Position numbers and translations under genes: made by a program. From NCBI RefSeq assembly GCF_000471905.2, contig NW_006500357.1, positions 938,658 through 1,002,657 of the forward strand: 64,000 nt of DNA. Reading direction: 5' to 3'. Below the pieces are notes generated by a model, which was given only the letters and a program-made list of their open reading frames with translations, ran no database searches and was not told the DNA's origin. This DNA comes from Amborella trichopoda. Lineage: Eukaryota > Streptophyta > Magnoliopsida > Amborellales > Amborellaceae. This document shows positions 55,682 to 64,000 of this stretch, piece by piece (position 1 is the first letter of the stretch; every line of letters starts with the position of its first letter).

Positions 55682-58538
55682 TGTTGGAAGATATTTTTCA
55701 TCATCATGGAGCCCCCGCTCAATAAAAGCTTAGCAAACAGTGGAAATTCTGACAGTCTCAGAATAGTCCCAAAACTAGTCAAGATATTCATAAGAACTCT
55801 CAAAATAATTTCACCAAGTTTCTTTGTAATCCAACATGTCTAAGCCAGTGCAGACTGAGAAACAATTTCGGCAGAATCATCCTCTTGCACCCTGAAACGG
55901 ACCCTATAACAAGAGCTATATTTTCAGTATGTCAATTTGATGTGAGACCATGGCTATTGGCTCCGACACGGTTGAAAACCCCAAGGGTCAAATTTCAGCC
56001 TAAACGGACATCCCAAGAAGAGGTTATAGGCCAAAGAGTGAAACAAGGGGAGTCACACGCTATTCCCGTGCGACCACCCTGCAACTAGGCTCCATTAAAG
56101 GGACAGTCACAAATTGTGACTTGCAAAAATTATATCCCCATTGTTTGATATCGGATTACGTTCACACTTATTGGAGCGTGTTCGTCTCATTGAGACAACC
56201 GTTTCAATATGTGGCATGCCCCACTATGACGCCCGAGCACGTAGAAAAGCTAGAGAGAAGTTGCTTATCTGTGAAAAAAGTGTAGGAAAATCATCAGCGT
56301 CGTGTCTCACTCGAGCGGACAAATCACGCCGCTCGCGAGTCGATCGATGCAAAACCAATTCCATTGTGTGCGTAAGGTCTTGCGCTATGTCTGACCAAAC
56401 CCTGTACATGATGAATGGTCGGATTTTGCACACGAACCCGATGAAGTGACCGCAAATTCTATCACTGGAATTCCAGATTTTGGCCAAAATTCCAAAGTTA
56501 CAAAATCAATATCTGGGCATGGAATCGATCTACGTTTTTTGTAATGCGATCGTGATGGCATGCTCAGTGTGTTCCAATGAAAAAATCACAGAAAAACATC
56601 AAGGAACAAGCACACTATCAATTTGAATTCCAAGATTCATTCAGATTTCAAGTCATATGATCGTGCCCTAAAAACATGATCCATGGCTTGAATTTGATAT
56701 CAAATTAATCACCATACCGAGCCCTATAAGAAAACAATCATCTCTCGATCAACCAGACATCAGAATGACACCGGATCATCCACGAAAAATCCTGCACATT
56801 TTAGGGCAACACAAGGACTGTTATGAAATTCTACAACTTGTTAGGATGGGGCAAATCTATCATTTTGCACCCTATTTTCTAATTTATTTTAATTCATTTT
56901 AACTTAATTTCCAACAATTAGGGTTACTTTTGATCATCCACCCATGTTTGGACAAATTTCTATATATAGTGTACCATCATTGTACGAAAAGGGGCTTGAA
57001 CTCTTCACAAAAGAGAGAGTGTTTACTTAATAGAGTTTCTCTTTCTTTTCATTGTTAAGTCACGTTGGGAGAGAGAGTAAGGAGGCAGAAATGATTGAAT
57101 CGGTACCCCCAAGCTCAAGGTAAATCTTCTCTCTCTTCTTTTCCTTTTCTTCTTCTCTCTCTTCCTCTTCTTCTTCTTCCTCTTCTCCATTTGAGCTTTG
57201 CTCAGAGGCCATGCATGGTAGTGGCAGTGTCATGCATGCCTCTCCTGTGGTCTCATAGGTCACACATGGCGATGGCAACGCCATGCGTGAGCCCCCTTCT
57301 CGTTCTGTTCGTCCATCTCTATCCCCTAGCAAGGTTTGTAGACGGTGCTGCTCATCGCCGTCTGCAGACATATCCTCGACACCTCAGTGAAGAGCGCAGA
57401 TGGCAAAACTCATTGCCGCCCACATTGGTCTTCCCCTGTAGCATGCCTATCATAGATGGCGATGCCTATCGCTGTTCGTGAGAGGTCTCGGCAATACCTA
57501 TTTACGTCCGCGAGCCTCCTTTGCATGTGTTGTGCCTATCGCCATCCGCAAGCCTCCTTCTCGTGCTCGGTGCCTATAACCATCCACGAGCCTCCTTCAT
57601 GTGTTCAGTACTCATTGCCGTCCCTCCTGCATCCCATACCTATCGCCGTGCGCCTCATGAGAACTATCGCTGCTCGCTTCGTAAATGGCTATCATCGTGT
57701 GCTTCATGAGAAGCTATCGTCACCCATGCAGAGGCGCGCTACCTTCTTTTGTCGCCAACGACGATGCCTAGTGCCGTCTGTAGTTCCCTGTTCCAACTCA
57801 AGCCGTGAGCAATAGTGTCTAGCACCGTCCAAGGGCCGTGACAATGCTACTCCACAGTCGCGGGTGGCAACGCTTAGCATCGACAAGAGCCTATCCCTTC
57901 ACCGTCTCGTGCCTTCTCTCCATTCTCTCATCTTCTCACCTGATCGAGGGTTGACCTAGCCTAGCATCGCCATATCAGCCTCGGTTTCAAGTAGTATTGC
58001 CGTCATGCTGGTCCTCAGTACTATGCCTGTCTTGCTACCACTCCGAGTCGGTCACTGTTCGGCTATCGAGCTAGTCTTGTCCCTTCATCAAGTTTTATTC
58101 TTTCTTTGACTTTTGTTTGAACCTTCTACTTTATCACTTTAACCCCTCACATTCCTAGCCACACGAATGTGCATTGCCGTAAGACAAGGGTGGGCCCTTC
58201 GACCCACTTTTATTGTAAATTAACCATAGTAGTGTTGTGTAGAAAAAGAAGAAGATTGCAGGTCAAGGGAGGCAATTTCGAACCAGCTAAAGCAGATGGG
58301 GGAACTTTCCATCGTGATCAAAGAGGGTGCCCATGTGAGTCAGCCCGAGTAAGTCACGGACCCAAGTGAGGTTGGTCCCCACCTCACATCCAAAATTCCT
58401 CTCTCATTAGTTGGATACCTGCTCTTGTTCTTAAACAAGGTTCCCGAAAGCCCGATCTCAAGTCCTGGGTTTTTTGAACCTATGACATTGTCACCCAATC
58501 ATCTAGATTCGGGGAGGCGAGATCGAGGATCCTAGCCA
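55682..58538 (+). repeat. Element D 3' LTR (2857 bp)
   Basis: TGTTGGAAGATATTTTTCAT … GATCGAGGATCCTAGCCA, then TSD. It retains two segments lost from the 5' LTR (56855-56920 and 58300-58385). The latter holds GTGATCAAAGAGGGTGCCCA, the sense form of the conserved GCCCTCTTAGATCA block of the minus elements. Confidence 0.93.
56961..56968 (+). promoter_or_regulatory. TATA box of D 3' LTR
   Basis: TCTATATATAGTGTACC, the counterpart of 43309-43316. Confidence 0.55.
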
Positions 58539-58543
58539 AGCCC
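58539..58543. other. Target-site duplication of element D (AGCCC), right
   Basis: Repeat of 42092-42096. Confidence 0.92.
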
Positions 58544-58705
58544 AAAGTTGAAAGAGAACAACTTTTAAAAAAATAAAAGGAAGTCGTTACTATGAAACTA
58601 GAGGCCATGGTTCTAGGGACTTTGGCAGTTCAAGAAGGGGTCAATTTGGAGGATACGAAAGCTGAAGTAATAGAGGAGATCACATTTTCACCCTGTGTAT
58701 CAAAG
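58544..58705. other. Spacer between elements D and E
   Basis: 162 bp, starting AAAGTTGAAAGAG and ending GTGTATCAAAG. The plus strand is open from an ATG at 58592 (MKLEAMVLGTLAVQEG), but the frame runs straight into E's LTR and no family is recognised. Probably old insertion-site DNA. Confidence 0.5.
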
Positions 58706-59519
58706 TGGTTGGGTGGCACGATCTCGCTCCTCCGGGCTGAGATGGTCTGGTGGGCTTGGTTCATGGTTCGACACAAGACCCAAGGCCAGAGATCGCTCTC
58801 TCAGAAGCCACATGGAGAGGTCGCAGGCAGGATACCAACTAGTGAGAGAGGAATTAGGGTCGTGAGGCGGGACTCACCTCCAGTGGATCAGTGACATGCT
58901 CGGGCTGGCTCGCGTGGGTGCCCTCTTAGATTACGAAGAAAGGCCCCCAAGTCTTAGATTGGTTTGGACTCGCCTCCCTTTGCCTCCTCACTTCCTTCCT
59001 GTAGCCACATACATGCACATAAAATGTTTAGACAAGTGGGTCAGGGGACCCTGGGCTTGTCTCGTAGGTGGGCACACATTTATATGTACTCAAGGGAGGG
59101 CGATGGAGAAAAATAAATAAAATAATAAAAAAAAGAGGAAAATAGGGGAAAAACATGAGAGAGAGAGGTACCAAGTAGGGTAAACATAGGGAAATCAGAG
59201 AGAGAGGCATGGGATAGAGACAGGGAGAGAATAGAAGAAGTAGAGGTGAGATATTTTACTAAAGGGAGATAGGGAGATGGAAAGACATCTTTGAAGAGGA
59301 AGAGAGAAGAAAGAGAGAGATTCTCGAAGAGGGAGAGGAAGAGGAGGAGAAGAGAGAGAGAAGGAGAAGAAGAGAGAATGATTCTTGAGGAGAGAGAGAA
59401 AGAGAAGGAGAAGGGAGTGTGATTTATGAAGAAAGAGAGGGAAGAAGAACAAGAGATAGAAAGAGAGGGATTTTTGGAGAGAGAAAGAGGAGGAGACCAA
59501 TAGAGAGAAAGAGAAGGAT

Positions 59520-60250
59520 TTTTTAGGAGAAAGAAGGGCCTTTGAGAGAGAGAAGGAGAGGAGAAAGAAGGATCTTTGAGGATAGAGAAAGTGAGGAGAA
59601 AGAAGGATCTTTGAGGATAGAGAAAGTGAGGAGAAAGAAGGATCTTTGAGGAGAGAGAATGTGAGGAGGGTGAGGCAGTGGTTAAGCTGCTGTTTGAGGA
59701 AGAGAGAAAAGGAGGAAGAGAGAAAAGAAGGAAGGACTCTTGAGGAGAGAGAAAGGAGGAGGAAGAGGCAGTGCCTAAGCCACCGCTCGGGGAAGAGAGA
59801 AAAGAAGGAAGGACTCTTGAGGAGAGAGAAAAGAGGAGGGTCAGACAGTGGTTAAGCTGCCGCACGAGGAAGAGGGAAGAGAAGAAATGACTTTTGTAGG
59901 GAGAGAAAGGAGGGCGAGACAGTGGCTAAGCCTCCATTCGAGGAAGAGAGAGAAGAAGGAAGGACTTTTTAGGAGAGAGAAAGGAGGAAGGCGAGACAGT
60001 GGCTAAGCCATCGTTCCGAGAAGAGGGACGAGAAGGAAGGACTTTTGTAGAGAGAAAAGAGGAGGGCGAGGCAGTGGTTAAGCCGTCGCCCTGGGAAGAG
60101 AGAGAAGAAAGAAGGACTTTTGTAGAGAGAGAAAGGAGGAGGGCGAGGCAGTGGTTAAGCTGTCACCCAAGGAAGCGAGAGAAGAAGGAGGTACTTTTAT
60201 AAAGAGAAAGGAGGGGAAGAAGGAAACAAGTCGGCGGGTGAAGTTGCCAC
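59520..60250. repeat. GCAGTGGTTAAGC repeats in GA-rich block of E LTR
   Basis: Eight or so units of about 75-110 bp: GAAGGACTTTTGTAGAGAGA-GAAAGGAGGAGGGCGAGGCAGTGGTTAAGCCGTCGC. A shorter 37-bp unit, GAAGGATCTTTGAGGATAGA-GAAAGTGAGGAGAAA, repeats three times at 59566-59655. Plus-strand E/K/R-rich ORFs reflect composition. Confidence 0.82.
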
Positions 60251-61103
60251 TTAGGGAAAAGCCTTTCATGCTGCCACTCAAGGGAACGGAAGAAAAGAGG
60301 GAGAGAGGGAGAGAAATACAGAAGGAGAGGGGACGGGACGGCAGTTGCTACCTGCCTCTTGGGGAATGGCTCAGACTACTACCCTTGAAAGGAGGAAAAA
60401 TAGGTAGAGGGTGAAAGAATGAGAGGGCGGCTAAGACTGCCACTTGGGAAAGGTCCCTTGATTATCGTTCAGAGAAGAGGAAGGGAGAGAGGGAAAGGAA
60501 AGAGAAGAGAGAGGAAGAGAGGGGAAGAGGGGAAGAGAGAGAAGGTGGAGGAGTGAGGCAAAGAGAGAGAAGGAGAGAGAAAGAGAGAGAAAGAGATATA
60601 CATGAGATAAAAAGAGAGAAGTGCGATAAACAGAGAGGAGACAGAGGAAGAGAGAGAAAAAGAGAAGTGAGATAAAAAGAGAGAAAAAAGGGGAAGAGAG
60701 GGAAGACAGAAGTGAGATAAAGAGAGAGAAGGAAAAAGAGCAAGAGAGAAGGAAAGAGAAGTGAGATAAAGAAAGAAAGAGAAAGAGAAAGAGAGAGGTG
60801 AGATAAAGAGAGGAGAGAGAAAGAGAGAGAAGTGAGATAAAGAGAGAAGGAGAGAGAGGTGAGATAAAGAGAGAGAAGGAGAAGAGGCGAGCCGATGGCT
60901 TGGCCACCAGCCCGACCTCACACGTGTGAAAGGATGAGATTACTTAGCAGTCCTTGTCTCAGTGGTTAGGACCAGGGGCAATGGAAAAAATATTCTCCCT
61001 CGTGGGCAAAGAGCACATGGAAAACAATAGGAAGCACTTAATAATCTGAATGAAGCAGAACAAAACCAAGGATCTGAGAGAGCCTCTTGGTTATTACATG
61101 CTG

Positions 61104-61115
61104 GATATATATAGG
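61104..61115 (-). promoter_or_regulatory. Putative TATA box of E LTR
   Basis: Minus-strand CCTATATATATCC at the family's LTR promoter position. Confidence 0.45.
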
Positions 61116-62439
61116 AAACCACTAGAACATGGGTTGATGCTAAAAACCTACGCTAATTGCTAAAAATTACAATTAAAATGCATTAAATAAAATCTAGAAA
61201 TTAGGGGCAAAATGACGATTTTGCCTCTTGCCCACAACAAGCTGAGCAATTTTAGACCAGTCCTGCATGGCCAAGAACTCACGTGAACTCCTCGTGGCTG
61301 ACATGGGGTATTTCTGGCTATTGTTCGACCAAAATAGTATCAAACATTTGTAGAGCTCGACGTGGTGGTCATTTTGGTATAGGTTTTGAGCCGTAAACCG
61401 AGGTTTTAAGTCACTAACTCGAAGTGGCAAGTTTCATGAAAAACTTGTGATTTTAGATCCAAGATTGTGCTTGATTCATGATTGTTTTCCTCGATTTCTT
61501 TACAGTATATTGTCGGGCAAGTCGCCCTGATCATTTTGTAATAAGAATGGCTCAATTTGATGCTCAAATGACCACTTTGTCAATTGGAAATTTTGAAAGG
61601 AGTTGGCATTCCGGTGACTGAAAATTTCCTCTCCTTTGTCCCTGAAATACAGTAAATCTGGCCATTCATCACGCGTGAGGTTTGGCCTGAATGAGGTTCT
61701 TGATCTCGTGGTCGTAATGCCTCCATTTTCAGGTCAATAGAGTATGCAGGCGCTGTGATATGGCTTTTTGATCAAAAGGGACTTTCTTCTTCAAATTCCC
61801 TGCAACTTTTGCCTTCCCATGGTGATCTTCTCTCTTCGATTTCTCCAGGCTCAGGTCACGCTAGAGGGTATGCCGTAGGTCCAAAGGATCGGGTTGATGA
61901 GACTAACGTCTTCCCAAAGTTTGGGCTCAGTTTGACATAGGATGAAGGAGGTATGAACAAGGGAAATTCAGCCCAAAATTGGAGAACACAGTTTCCATAA
62001 ATGGAAGTTGGTTCACCAAGGGTGCACCAAGTTGGTTGACCGTGGATTGGTCTAAAAACGTCTGATCAAGATGAAACTTGGTACTCGACAGTTTTTGAAT
62101 GTTCTGAATCCAATGGAAGATGTTGGTTATCATTTAGAGCTCCGGTGACAGGGCTGTAGTTACAGGGTCTTCTTTTTTGTGTTAGAGGTTGAATTCTGGA
62201 AACTGTTTTGAACTCTGATCCGCCTGAGTTAGGTCGGATTGTGACGAAACTTGGAAGGCATTCTTAGGAGACCCTTAGCCACGTTTTCAATCATTTTGGG
62301 ACCTTTCTAGGAGTGGAGTTATGCTTTGAATGGGGGCTTATTTGGCTATTGCTTTTGTGGTCCATTTAGTCCCAGGTCACAAGTTGCTCTCTCCTTATAT
62401 GGATCGGGGATAACAAGTGTCAGAAAATACCCTTCAATA

Positions 62440-62465
62440 GCTTGCCTTGTTGAATGTTGTGCTTT
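62440..62465 (-). other. Polypurine tract context of element E
   Basis: GCTTGCCTTGTTGAATGTTG on the plus strand, the counterpart of 13336-13360 but mutated (CAACAAGGCAAGC on the minus strand), so the G-run is weakened. Confidence 0.6.
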
Positions 62466-62599
62466 GAGAGAAGTGAGAAGGACGACATTCAGAATCAAAA
62501 TTGGTCCTTCGACTATCTTTTTTCCTCCTAGCCACCAGATCGCACGACCGTCAAAGGGGGAATCTTGCAAAGCTGCTTCCCCAAGGGGTGACCAAGGTG

Positions 62600-63080
62600 C
62601 TCAACATCTGATGGCCTTGCTTAAGGGCTTGTAGACCCAGATCCATTGAGGCTTTCGGGGGAGAAGAGACTTTGAGCTGCTGGTGGGGGCCTTGTTTAAG
62701 GGCTTGTAGACCCACTGCAACGGCTCGTATTTTTGGTTCACTGCTGAGGGCCTTGCTTAAGGGCTTTTGGACCCAGTCGGTCAGAATTCGGGCTTGTCTG
62801 GCAGTCGGGGGCCCTGTTTAAGGGCTTTCTTCCCAATCAATCATATTTTTGTTTGGTCTTTTAGTGGAGGTCCACGTTTGAGACCGTGCCTTCTAGTGGA
62901 GGTCCACGTCTGAGGCTATGTTGTGGATAGACAGCCAATGAGCCCTTGGTGGGCGTGCATGCTGCTACACTCAGGTTTGCTTTGACAAGCAGGTTACCCC
63001 TGTGGGCCCCATCCTGCTGGGTCCAGTCGAGGGCTTTTTGTTGGCCTGTCCCGAAAAGTCTGGGCATGTCGGCTAGGGAG
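62600..63080 (-). repeat. GGGCCTTGTTTAAGGGCTT repeats, element E
   Basis: Units at about 62613, 62687, 62748 and 62808, each with CTT(G/A)TTTAAGGGCTTGTAGACCC or a close variant, and GTGGAGGTCCACGT inverted repeats at 62863 and 62896. Same order as in element A. Confidence 0.8.
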
Positions 63081-63379
63081 TAGTGAGGCGACCTCTTGGT
63101 GAGGCTTCACCCTGAAGTTTTAGCAAGTTTTGACTTGACTTGACAATCATGAGCCTTTGGGAGCATCTTTGACTTGCCGTCGCAATTTTACTCGTTTTGG
63201 TTGGCTTCTTGAGAATGGGGTCCTTAATCTTGGAACCCTGATTTGCCATCCAGGCGATTTTTCTGATTCCCAAGTCATTTTGCTAATGTTCTCAGGCTGT
63301 TGAAGTTTTTCTTCTAAATTTGTTTTTGGGCCCCGATAATAGGGTATTTGGTGGTGGGGATTTTCTCGAAACGTCGGCT

Positions 63380-63690
63380 GAAGCCGCCTATGGAGGCGAG
63401 CGCTGCATCAACATGCTTATTGGCTCGGGTGCTCTTTCGGTTTTTCACCTGAACGGGGAAGTGGTGCCATAAAATGGTTTTCACCAACTTCCTTCTTTTT
63501 ATTGGGCGTTTTTACCCATGACCTTGTGGTCATGTCCATCCTTGTTCATTTTTACTCCCGGTGCCCTTTCGAGTTTACACCGTGCCCGGTTTTTATTTAC
63601 GGAACACTCTTACTCATGGCTTCATGGCCATGCTTGTCCATCATTTTTACTCATAGTGCCCTTTCAGGTTTTCACCATGACCGTTTTTGT
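63380..63690. repeat. Hairpin array, element E
   Basis: CATGACC..GGTCATG (63517-63534, perfect), CGGTG..CACCG (63559-63582), CATGGC..GCCATG (63615-63632) and CATAGTG..CACCATG (63652-63679, one mismatch). The same four positions as in element A, with different stem bases. Confidence 0.85.
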
Positions 63691-63699
63691 TTGGTGGGG

Positions 63700-64000
63700 G
63701 CATCTTTATGGTCATGCCACTGGGACCTATGCGAAGCAGTTTATCATCATGCGGCCAAGACGTGCGCTATAATTTAGGGTAGTATAGCTTGGACCACAAC
63801 TGGTCAGTTTGAAGTCTTGAAGCTCGGACCATGGCTGGGCAGTTTAAGGTCTTGCAGCATGGACCATGGCTAGGCAGTTTAAGGTCTTACAACACGGATC
63901 GTGGCTAGGAAGTTTAAGGTCTTGTAGCACGAACCATAGCTGAGCAGTTTAAGGTATTGCAACACGGCCCATGGCTGGGTAGTTTAAGGTCTTGCAGCAC
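63700..64000 (-). repeat. GTTTAAGGTCTTGCAGC repeats at window end, element E
   Basis: Begins with the mixed dimer and then becomes a near-homogeneous array: CAGTTTAAGGTCTTGCAGCA-TGGACCATGGCTGGG, period about 41 bp, six copies to the end of the window and possibly beyond. Confidence 0.88.

Larger units (their letters stand above)
42097..58538 (+). mobile_element. Element D: complete non-autonomous Tat-like element (16,442 bp)
   Basis: Plus strand. LTRs 42097-44763 and 55682-58538 begin TGTTG and end CCA, with a 5-bp TSD. PBS is at 44767. The interior has ORF1, gag with three zinc-type modules, protease, and part of the post-protease linker. It has no RT, RNase H or integrase. An antisense thaumatin-like gene fragment and another foreign-looking antisense block follow, then the family's repeat arrays and PPT. 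Its size matches element A's almost exactly. Confidence 0.92.
58706..62439 (-). repeat. Element E 3' LTR (3734 bp)
   Basis: Starts TGGTTGGGTGGCACGATCTC and ends CCCTTCAATA. It shares with A the GCCCTCTTAGATTACG block (58920-58935), a large GA-rich block (59095-60890) and the final GTGACGAAACTTGG…TTCTTAGGAGACCC block (62240-62275). It is more diverged from A than A's own LTRs are from each other. Confidence 0.9.
58706..64000 (-). mobile_element. Element E: Tat-like element, 3' LTR and part of interior
   Basis: Minus orientation. 3' LTR 58706-62439, PPT context 62440-62465, then the family's 3' interior up to the window end. The interior so far has only repeat arrays in the same order as in A (GGGCCTTGTTTAAGGG, then hairpins, then GTTTAAGGTC). 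Gag/pol, if any, lies beyond 64000. Confidence 0.88.

Noticed and set aside
58592..58894. 100-aa plus ORF starting MKLEAMVLG
   Set aside because: Two thirds of it is LTR of element E in antisense. The short unique part is too small to judge.
59080..60921. 261-aa and ~150-aa S/L/F-rich minus ORFs and E/K/R-rich plus ORFs
   Set aside because: Composition artefacts of the purine-rich block of the E LTR. Apparent hydrophobic helices are not meaningful.

Overview
This is nuclear DNA of a seed plant, most likely a flowering plant with a retrotransposon-rich genome. The species cannot be told from the sequence. No intact host gene was found. Almost the whole window is one family of giant Ty3/gypsy retrotransposons. 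Its features fit the Tat/Ogre lineage: very long LTRs (2.7-4.2 kb), a TGGC(G/A)ACTCCACTGGGGA-like primer-binding site, an extra ORF before gag, and a second RNase H after RT. A 20-N assembly gap sits in a GA microsatellite (10081-10100).

Layout. I call the elements A to E. Element C (minus strand) starts at 141. Element B (376-32776, minus, TSD GTAAG) is inserted in C's left LTR. Element A (9092-25527, minus, TSD AAGAG) is inserted in B's protease coding region. C resumes at 32782-35721 (rest of LTR), continues as a largely non-coding interior to about 38816, and ends in a 5' LTR cut off near 39220. From 39221 to 42091 is non-element DNA with a Copia-like LTR remnant and short tandem repeats. 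Element D (42097-58538, plus, TSD AGCCC) follows, then a 160-bp spacer, then element E (58706 to beyond the window end, minus).

How they relate. B is the only copy with a full gag-PR-RT-RH-aRH-INT order. It is broken by stops, by a deletion after the RT YVDD motif and by loss of most of the integrase core, including both expected catalytic aspartates. A (16,436 bp) and D (16,442 bp) keep gag (D also protease) but no RT or INT, so they look non-autonomous and dependent on B-like relatives. They share PBS, LTR ends and the polypurine-tract context with those relatives. D also carries an antisense, frameshifted thaumatin-like (PR-5) gene fragment.

The 3' interiors of all copies are filled with tandem repeats: GACCTTAAAC/GTTTAAGGTC units, GGGGCCTTGTTTAAGGG units, and hairpins whose stems vary in a compensatory way (CACGGTGG..CCACCGTG, CATGGTG..CACCATG, CATGATG..CGTCATG). 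These palindromic arrays are the most unusual signal in the window.

LTR boundaries, TSDs and repeats were read by eye. Percent identities and ages were not computed.
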